In this document: positions 53,743 through 62,000 of the stretch, piece by piece
How positions within the stretch are numbered: position 1 is the stretch's first letter
Layout: each line of letters starts with the position of its first letter
From: an uncultured Cohaesibacter sp.
GTDB lineage: Bacteria; Pseudomonadota; Alphaproteobacteria; Rhizobiales; Cohaesibacteraceae
DNA: 64,000 nt
Direction: 5' to 3'
Assembly: GCF_963666525.1 (NCBI RefSeq)
Contig: NZ_OY762905.1
Span: 620,001 to 684,000 of the forward strand
Position numbers and translations under genes: made by a program
Notes under the pieces: generated by a model
What the model saw: only the letters and a program-made list of their open reading frames with translations
Database searches by the model: none
Told to the model about the DNA's origin: nothing

Positions 53743-55911
53743 CTATTGCTTGTTTTGTGTTCGGGCGACCAGCGCGCTCATGACTTTGTCTTTCGGACCG
53801 TCAGCAATGACACGGCCCTGATCAAGGACGATCAGACGATCAACAAGATCGAGCAGAGCGTATCGGTGCGTCGAAATGATCAGCGTCGTCTCACGGTCGA
53901 ATGCCTGCGACAACGTCTGCATCATCAGCTTCTCCGAGGCAGTATCCATGGCACCGGTCGGCTCATCGAGATAGACAATCTTGGATTTGGCCAACAACAG
54001 ACGTGCCAGGGCAACGGCCTGCTTCTGCCCGCCGGACAACCGCTCGCCGCGTTCACCCACCGGCATGTCATAGCCGCGAGGATGCAGGGACGCGAAAGCA
54101 TCGACACCGGTCTTCTTGCAGATCTCAACGATGTCCTTGTCGGTCGCATCGGGGTTGGCGAGCAGCAGGTTGTATTTCAACGTCCCGGAAAACAGATCGG
54201 CATTCTGCCCGGCGAAGGAGACCGCCTTGCGCACCTCCTGCGGGTGATACTGGCGCATCTCGATGCCATCCAGCAGCAAGGTGCCCTTGGTTGGCATGTA
54301 AAGACCCGCAATCAGCTTGCCCAGCGTGGTCTTGCCCGATCCGATCTTGCCGATCACACCGATCCGCTCGCCAGCCTTGATGGACAGATTGAGATCGGAC
54401 AGAACCGCATTGTCCGTATTGGGATAGGCGAAGCTGACTTTCTTGAAGTTCAGATTGCCCTTGTCGATCACACGATTGACGAAGCCGATGCTCTGCGGTC
54501 TATCCTCGGGCTGCTCCATGATGCGGTCGAGAATCTTCAGTGACAGGAGCGCCTGACGGAACCTGGCGATCGTCATGGTTATCTGGGTGAGTGGCGAAAT
54601 CGCGCGCCCCGACAGCATGACGACGGCAACGATGCCACCGGTCGTTATGTCGCCGGCCGCGTTGAGATAGGCCCCACCGATAACAATGAAGACTGAGACG
54701 AGCTGCGAGACAAGCTGTGTAGCAACCACCGCGCCGGACGAGATCTTCTTGATTTCCTCCGAGGTCTGGGAGGAGTTGGACGTCAACTCACGCCATTTGC
54801 GCAAGAAGGACGTCTCAGCCCGCAGACTCTTCACCGTTTCGATCGTCGAGACCGTCTCTACCAGCATCGCATTGCGCTGGGCCGACTCGTTCGAGGCCCT
54901 GGCCATCCTCTTTCCAATCCTGCCCTGAGCGATGAGCCCGATGACCACGGCCAGAATGAAGGCCATGGCAGGCACAGCCACGAGAACACCGGACAGGAAG
55001 AAAATGACCAGCAGAAAGATGAAAACAAAGCAGAAATCAATCAGCACACTGATCGTATTGGAGGTGAAGAACTCGCGCACGAATTCATACTGATTGACCC
55101 GGTTGGTAAATTCTCCGGTCGCCTGCGGACGCAGCGCCAGCTGGGTGTTGAGCACCTTCTCGAAAATGAGATACGAGATCTTTTCATCTGCCTTGCGCCC
55201 GACATGATCGATAATGACCGATCGCTGAACCTTAAGGGTATAGTCGAAGATCAGCGCAAGCATGACGCCCGTCGCCAGAACCCAGAGTGTCGACACCGCC
55301 TGATTGGGCAGAATCCTGTCATAGACATTCATGATGAAGATGGGTGAGACCAGCCCGATCAGGTTGATGAACAGAGCGGCCATGGCAACGTAGATATAGT
55401 TCTGCCACAGCTTGGCGATGGTCCCCCTCAACCAGTGCGCCTTTTCCAGAACCTCCCCTTCTCCAAGCGTCTTTCGCTCGGTGGAATTGGAGTAATGCAC
55501 GGAAAACGAGATAAACCGTGTGCCGGTAAGTGCCTTGAAATGCTCAAAGGTCAGACCTTTGGATTCCGGCAATGACCCTGAAATGGCAAAACGGCCGCTT
55601 TCGAGCCTTTCGACAATTACAAAGGGCGGGAAGTTGTCCGACAACACCATGAAGGGTGGCTCGGGATGATCCTGATTGAACAGTGAGCGACCCCGGATGG
55701 TTACATCCAGGCCAATTCTGGCAGCGACATGCTCGAAGTCGTCATCGCTCGGATTTTCGAAATCGATAGGGAGCCCGGAAAATAGAACGGTCTCAGAAGT
55801 CGGTCTATCAAAAAAGCGCGCGATATCCTGAAACGCAATGATCAGGGCATGCCTTTTCGAGTGACTTTGGAATTCTACGCGCTCGCTTGCCGCAAGGTGA
55901 CTCTGATCCAT
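53743..55911 (-). CDS. Type I secretion ABC transporter/ATPase (LapB-like)
   Basis: 722 residues: a C39-like N-terminal domain (about 1-150) lacking the catalytic Cys, an ABC membrane domain (about 160-450) and a nucleotide-binding domain with Walker A GKIGSGKTTLGKL, signature LSGGQKQAVALARLL and Walker B IVYLDEPTGAMD. The degenerate peptidase domain is typical of exporters of RTX or giant adhesins, where it works as a substrate chaperone. ATG at 55911 has GGGGAG 10 bases upstream. It lies between the HlyD-type and TolC-type genes. Confidence 0.93.
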   Translation of the reverse strand: MDQSHLAASERVEFQSHSKRHALIIAFQDIARFFDRPTSETVLFSGLPIDFENPSDDDFEHVAARIGLDVTIRGRSLFNQDHPEPPFMVLSDNFPPFVIVERLESGRFAISGSLPESKGLTFEHFKALTGTRFISFSVHYSNSTERKTLGEGEVLEKAHWLRGTIAKLWQNYIYVAMAALFINLIGLVSPIFIMNVYDRILPNQAVSTLWVLATGVMLALIFDYTLKVQRSVIIDHVGRKADEKISYLIFEKVLNTQLALRPQATGEFTNRVNQYEFVREFFTSNTISVLIDFCFVFIFLLVIFFLSGVLVAVPAMAFILAVVIGLIAQGRIGKRMARASNESAQRNAMLVETVSTIETVKSLRAETSFLRKWRELTSNSSQTSEEIKKISSGAVVATQLVSQLVSVFIVIGGAYLNAAGDITTGGIVAVVMLSGRAISPLTQITMTIARFRQALLSLKILDRIMEQPEDRPQSIGFVNRVIDKGNLNFKKVSFAYPNTDNAVLSDLNLSIKAGERIGVIGKIGSGKTTLGKLIAGLYMPTKGTLLLDGIEMRQYHPQEVRKAVSFAGQNADLFSGTLKYNLLLANPDATDKDIVEICKKTGVDAFASLHPRGYDMPVGERGERLSGGQKQAVALARLLLAKSKIVYLDEPTGAMDTASEKLMMQTLSQAFDRETTLIISTHRYALLDLVDRLIVLDQGRVIADGPKDKVMSALVARTQNKQ

Positions 55912-55998
55912 ACGCAACACACTCCCCTACCGTCAGGATACACTCCTCCCGTACATCAACCACACAAATTCGCATAAAATACTGATATTAATAAATAA

Positions 55999-57456
55999 TC
56001 AGTCTCTACGGATGGGGCTGAGGATATCGAGTGGGAAGTCGTTCACCTGACGTGACGGAGCCCGTTTGTACTCTTTGCGTGTCTCGTTGCGTCGGCTCTT
56101 GAACTCATCCCGCGCATAGGCCTCGCTCTGGGCAGGGGCGGCTAGATCAAGGGTGTTCAGCAATTGACCTGTTGCGGCGAGCAACCGGTATTCGGCAAAG
56201 CGTGAAGCATAAACCGCTGTCTTGGACAACACGTCGACATTGAACCGGGTGTTCTGTGCATCGAGAACATCGAGCAAGGATCTCTGGCCAATATCAAACT
56301 GCTTGCGATAGGAACCGACCAGACGATTGTTCTCGTTGGCCTGACTACGATAGATCTGCGCCAGATTGTTCTGACGAATGCGACGATCCCAGGAGGTCCG
56401 AACAGCCTCCTCGACGTCACGATGAGCCTGGCTCCGGATCATGCGCTGTTCACCAGAGCGGCGAATTTGCTCGCGTTCATTGGCCAGCTTGATCCCGCCG
56501 CGATAGAGATTCCAGCGAGCGACGACACGGGCCTGAAAATCCGTGGTTCTGCCATCGGCACCGTCCAGATCATGCCCGGTGCGCGCCCGACCTTCAAAGA
56601 CCACCTCAGGCAGAAAATCTGCCTTTGCTGCATCCACAAGCGAGTCGGCTGCGTCAACATCAGCATTTGCAACCGAGATCCGCGGGTTGCTGCGCAAGCC
56701 AAGATCAATGGCTTCATTCAGCGACTTGGGCAGGGCATAGGCAACGGACTTTGGCATTTGCGGACGCGCGATGGACGTTCCGACCAGCTTTCTGAACTGG
56801 ATATCGGCCGCGGCGAGAGCCTCTTTTGCCTGTTCCACCTTGGCTCGAGCCGCATAGATGCGCTCGGAAACCTGCTGGCGGTCGGCTTCCGTAAGCGTAC
56901 CGTTCTGAATGCTCTTGGAAATGCTCGAGGCGATGCTCTGGTGAACCCGCAGGTTTTCGTTGGACTGCGCGACGATTTAAGCCTGCAGCATATACTCCAG
57001 ATACTCACGAACAATCTGCAGACCTACACTTTCAGAGCGCTCAAGCACGCGGAAGGATGCGCTGTCAACGCGAGATGCCTGACGATCGATCTCGGCGCGA
57101 GTACGCCCGCCATCGTAAAGCTTCTGGGTGAGAACGAGGCTGACTTCCGAAGGATAAAGCGGATCGTTGTCCAGACCGGAGGAGCGGCGAGACGGATTGT
57201 CCAGAGACCGCGCACCGGTACTGGCTTCCAGATCAACCGATGGCAAATACAGCCCCTTGGCCTGCCGAAGCTCGAACTCGATCGCTTCCCTGCTCTCCAT
57301 CGACTCTCCAATTGTCGGGTTCGAAGTGAGAGCTGTTGAAATGGCTTGCTTCAATGAAATCGCTTCGGACGAAGATGTCGCCATCAAAATCATCGCCAAA
57401 CTGGCTATTCCGGAAGAAAGAACCAGGCGAGGTCCCTTACTGCGCATATACTTCAT
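55999..57456 (-). pseudogene. TolC-family outer-membrane protein gene interrupted by an in-frame TAA
   Basis: The frame from ATG 57456 to the stop at 55999 would encode about 485 residues, normal for a TolC/LapE protein. It has a signal peptide (LASLAMILMATSSSEA-type), SEVSLVLTQKLYDGGRTRAEIDRQASRV in the first half, and the second-half repeat PEVVFEGRARTG...RVVARWNLYRGGIKLANEREQI. At codon 160 (56979-56977) a TAA breaks EYMLQA-stop-IVAQSNENL in the same frame; no base is inserted or lost. CAA to TAA (Gln) is the simplest change. Either a true nonsense mutation, a consensus error, or readthrough. As the only TolC-type gene in the locus, its loss would matter for adhesin export. Confidence 0.85.
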
Positions 57457-57821
57457 TCGTTTCTGATCCCCATCCGGCAGACGCCAGTCCCGTACTGCCT
57501 TCAAACATTTAAATATAACAATACTATTCCATGGGGAGAGCTGTAAAGCCAAGAAGAAGGCCGCGTCGTACCTTGGTAAAATTACCGACACGCATGACCC
57601 TATCGCGCAATTTTAAATAAACTTTTGAAATAATTTAATTATTGGAATTTAAGCCATCGAGATTCTGATCGTTCAATTCAACCACAAAGTGAGAAGAATC
57701 ATCTCGCTCATAGATGTTGATAACGTACAGAATCCCGAAAAAATGGTAAACATCGGGAGTTTGCACCTAAATATTTCGAAAAAAACAGAAATATTCAACC
57801 ACCGATTTAGAGATAAATTTA
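57457..57821. other. AT-rich intergenic region, no gene seen
   Basis: Contains the promoter region of the TolC-type gene and the 3' flank of the cysteine-protease gene. The stretch 57600-57800 is markedly AT-rich compared with its surroundings. No frame, hairpin terminator or clear repeat was found. Confidence 0.5.
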
Positions 57822-58754
57822 TCACATGGTCCCTTCGCCGGGGAAGACATCACTGAAACCGACGCGGTTGGCGAGTCGCGCAGTGCCTCTTTGTCCCGTA
57901 CCAACCGGAAGCGCATGGATCCAGGAACTGTTTTCACTAAAGGAGAACAGCGGACGATAGTGTGCCAAGGCCTTGTCGCTGAGAATGGTGTTGCGGATAT
58001 TGTCGAGGATGTAGGTCCCCTTTGTCGTGCTGACAGCAAGAACCGCGTGATACAGATCCCGGCTTTCATCCTTGAGTACGACAAGCGACATGCTCTTTGT
58101 CGGCACGCCGAGTTCCTTCAGTATCGCCATTTTGAGAATGGCATAGTCCTCGCAATCCCCCTTGCCGATCGACGCAGTCTGCTCGGCGCTCGCCCAGTAG
58201 TCAAAGCGACTGTAAAGCTGCCGGTCAGAAACATAGGCAATCGAGGTATTCACCGCGCGATTGACTGCGCGCAACTTGTTGGCGAAGGTTTCACCCTGCA
58301 GGCCAGAAACAAGACGGGAGAGGCTTCTCTCGGACGGAGAGCATCTCTGGGCACTGCATCTCCGCTGCAGACCGACAGCCTGCTCGCCCTTGACCCGCAT
58401 CCACTGCGACTTGCTGGCCAGACCGGAAAAGGCAATCGCCGTGGACCCGAAGATCCCGTGATCAATACCAGTCTTCGTCTTGCGAACGGACCCGGTATAG
58501 ACAGAACGGTCGATCCCCGATGCATAAGCGAGTTTCTGCATTGGCACGGTGTACACTTGCCGGCTGGGCTGATAGGCTGCAAACCATGGAGAGCATGTGA
58601 TATTGTCTTTGCAGACGGGTTTCGAGTAGCCATTGGCCGCAATATCATACATCGCAAAGGTATCGAGTTCGAACGCATTTGCGGTAGCCCCCAAGGGAGC
58701 AAGACACAGGCCCGCTCCAAGAATAACGGCTTTGATGTTTGAAAAAATTGCCAT
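57822..58754 (-). CDS. lapG: LapG-type periplasmic cysteine protease (transglutaminase-like BTLCP)
   Basis: 310 residues with a signal peptide (about 1-27). The bacterial transglutaminase-like cysteine peptidase triad is clear: Cys201 in GKGDCEDYAILKM, His236 in DLYHAVLAV and Asp251 in YILDNIRN. LapG cleaves the N-terminus of LapA-type adhesins at an Ala-Ala-Gly site, releasing them from the surface when c-di-GMP is low. Its position between the secretion genes and the divergent giant adhesin supports that role. No LapD-type c-di-GMP receptor is in the window. Longer than P. fluorescens LapG by an N-terminal Cys-containing part (Cys48, Cys54, Cys133, Cys138). Confidence 0.85.
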   Translation of the reverse strand: MAIFSNIKAVILGAGLCLAPLGATANAFELDTFAMYDIAANGYSKPVCKDNITCSPWFAAYQPSRQVYTVPMQKLAYASGIDRSVYTGSVRKTKTGIDHGIFGSTAIAFSGLASKSQWMRVKGEQAVGLQRRCSAQRCSPSERSLSRLVSGLQGETFANKLRAVNRAVNTSIAYVSDRQLYSRFDYWASAEQTASIGKGDCEDYAILKMAILKELGVPTKSMSLVVLKDESRDLYHAVLAVSTTKGTYILDNIRNTILSDKALAHYRPLFSFSENSSWIHALPVGTGQRGTARLANRVGFSDVFPGEGTM

Positions 58755-59069
58755 GATCGCCTCGGCTTTTGTTTTTCAAAACGATAACCGAGGCGGATAA
58801 AGTTTCGTTTAACTAAAGTAGTTACCGTTCCATCAAAGTTTTCACTAAATTTATTCTTAAATTCCATCACACCCGAAATCCATGCATAACCCCTTATGCC
58901 AACAACTCATCAAAGTGTACTAGTTTAGTAGAATTTGCATAAACTTGTATGCTTATTAGTTAATAAATCGTTGCCGACCACTTCATCCGCATAAATACTT
59001 CCCCCAACAGTCAGTTGCAGGCCACAGGTTTGTCCAAAATCCGGCTTGGTCTTGAGAGAGGGTAGTGAG
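58755..59069. other. Divergent AT-rich promoter region between lapG-like and adhesin genes
   Basis: Low-GC DNA with several short inverted repeats, for example GCATA-N6-TATGC at 58937-58952. It must carry the promoters for both genes. A ribosome site GAGAGAGGG lies at 59054-59062, 7 bases before the adhesin ATG. Confidence 0.55.
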
Positions 59070-62000
59070 ATGAGTATTCGTGACGACAGTTCTTACACAT
59101 TCCGTAATCTGGAAGATCATAACGAGGAAGCCCAGAGCACACAGGAAGTCGCCAGCCTTCGTCTGGCCCAGACAGCTCAAGAGCCGGAAAACGCCCAGAT
59201 CACGAATGATGTCCTGCCATCGGATGCAGAACCTGCCGCCGGACCGCAAGCACCACAGCCCCAACAGACGGCAGAGACTGGTATTCTGACAGCCAATGCC
59301 AACAATGAAGTCACCCTTCCGGAAGGCACGTCTCTCGAAAAGATCGAAATCTCCGGACAGGACCTGCTCATCACCCAGCAGGATGGAACGGTCCTTACGA
59401 TCAAGGATGCCGTTCTCAATGTACCGACCTTCATTCTCGGAAGCGTCCAAATCCCGCCGGACACCCTGATCGCCGCATTCCAGTCGAACAATATCAACGT
59501 TGCCGCCGGACCGAATGGCAATCTGGTGGCGTCGAACGCCGGATCCAACAGTTCAGGCAACAACTTTGCTGGCAACGTTCCCGACATCGGCGACGCCGGC
59601 CCCGTCATTGATCTCCTGCCTTACACCGACCTGCAATTCCCGACTCTCGAAAGGGTCGAGATCATCCCGTCTGAAGACGTTGACAATCCAATTGCCATAT
59701 CAGCCACCTCTATCACCGAGATCAGCGAGCTTTCCAATGAAGGCGGCCTCGACATTTCTGGTGCTCAGACAGACTATGGCAGCGATGAGGATGCCGATCC
59801 AACCAACAACCTGACCAACAGTGAAACATCAGGAACCGGCTCTATCTCCATTGATGCCCCTGATGGCATCGGCAGCATCGCAATCAATGGCACGACCATC
59901 ACCGGCGTAGGCCAGACCATTGCCGGTACCAATGGCTATCTCACAATTCTGACCTTCGATACCGCGACAGGGCAGATCACCTATAACTACACACTCATCC
60001 TGCATACCGATCACCCCCTCACCTCTGACGTCGTAACGGAAGAATTCACGGTACAGGCAACCGATTCCAACGGCGACACGGCATCGACAACTTTCTCCGT
60101 CGGCATTCTTGACGACACTCCATCCATCACCCGCAATGCCACCGCCGTCCCGACCCTGGTCACCGACGACAGCGCCCTGGCCTCCGGCAATCTGGATACC
60201 GGCGCCGAGCAGACAACCGACAGCGCCGACTTCTCCTCCCTGTTCGACAGCGTCTTTGGCGCCGATGGCGGCAAGGATGATGACGATGATGGCGTCGCCG
60301 ACAGTGATGCCGTCCGCTATCAGATGGCCATCTCGACCTCCGCTTCCGGTCTCGTCGACAGCCTCACCGGCGAAGCGGTCACCCTCAGCATCAATGCTGC
60401 CGGGACCCTCATCACCGGCGCATCCGCAACCGGTGGCACCGTCTTCACCATCAGCCTCGATCCCGACACCGGCACCATAACCCAGACCCAGATCCGCGCC
60501 GTCGAGCATGACGACCCGGCCGATCCGTCCGAGGCAACCGCTCCATCCGTCCTCTCCGGCGTCTCCATCACATTGACCGCCACCGTCGAGGATGGCGATG
60601 GCGATACCCAGTCGGCATCAACCGACATCGCAGCCGCCTTCACCTTCGAGGATGACGGCCCATCCATCACCCGCAATGCCACCGCCGTCCCGACCCTGGT
60701 CACCGACGACAGCGCCCTGGCCTCCGGCAATCTGGATACCGGCGCCGAGCAGACAACCGACAGCGCCGACTTCTCCTCCCTGTTCGACAGCGTCTTTGGC
60801 GCCGATGGCGGCAAGGATGATGACGATGATGGCGTCGCCGACAGTGATGCCGTCCGCTATCAGATGGCCATCTCGACCTCCGCTTCCGGTCTCGTCGACA
60901 GCCTCACCGGCGAAGCGGTCACCCTCAGCATCAATGCTGCCGGGACCCTCATCACCGGCGCATCCGCAACCGGTGGCACCGTCTTCACCATCAGCCTCGA
61001 TCCCGACACCGGCACCATAACCCAGACCCAGATCCGCGCCGTCGAGCATGACGACCCGGCCGATCCGTCCGAGGCAACCGCACCATCCGTCCTCTCCGGC
61101 GTCTCCATCACATTGACCGCCACCGTCGAGGATGGCGATGGCGATACCCAGTCGGCATCAACCGACATCGCAGCCGCCTTCACCTTCGAGGATGACGGGC
61201 CATCCATCACCCGCAATGCCACCGCCGTCCCGACCCTGGTCACCGACGACAGCGCCCTGGCCTCCGGCAATCTGGATACCGGCGCCGAGCAGACAACCGA
61301 CAGCGCAGACTTCTCCTCCCTGTTCGACAGCGTCTTTGGCGCCGATGGCGGCAAGGATGATGACGATGATGGCGTCGCCGACAGTGATGCCGTCCGCTAT
61401 CAGATGGCCATCTCGACCTCCGCTTCCGGCCTCGTCGACAGCCTCACCGGCGAAGCGGTCACCCTCAGCATCAATGCTGCCGGGACCCTCATCACCGGCG
61501 CATCCGCAACCGGTGGCACCGTCTTCACCATCAGCCTCGATCCCGACACCGGCACCATAACCCAGACCCAGATCCGCGCCGTCGAGCATGACGACCCGGC
61601 CGATCCGTCCGAGGCAACCGCACCATCCGTCCTCTCCGGCGTCTCCATCACATTGACCGCCACCGTCGAGGATGGCGATGGCGATACCCAGTCGGCATCA
61701 ACCGACATCGCAGCCGCCTTCACCTTCGAGGATGACGGGCCATCCATCACCCGCAATGCCACCGCCGTCCCGACCCTGGTCACCGACGACAGCGCCCTGG
61801 CCTCCGGCAATCTGGATACCGGCGCCGAGCAGACAACCGACAGCGCAGACTTCTCCTCCCTGTTCGACAGCGTCTTTGGCGCCGATGGCGGCAAGGATGA
61901 TGACGATGATGGCGTCGCCGACAGTGATGCCGTCCGCTATCAGATGGCCATCTCGACCTCCGCATCCGGTCTCGTCGACAGCCTCACCGGCGAAGCGGTC

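Noticed and set aside
55999-57456. Two separate small genes instead of one broken TolC-type gene
   Set aside because: Both halves are in the same frame and together make one normal-length TolC protein; the second half has no signal peptide or ribosome site of its own.
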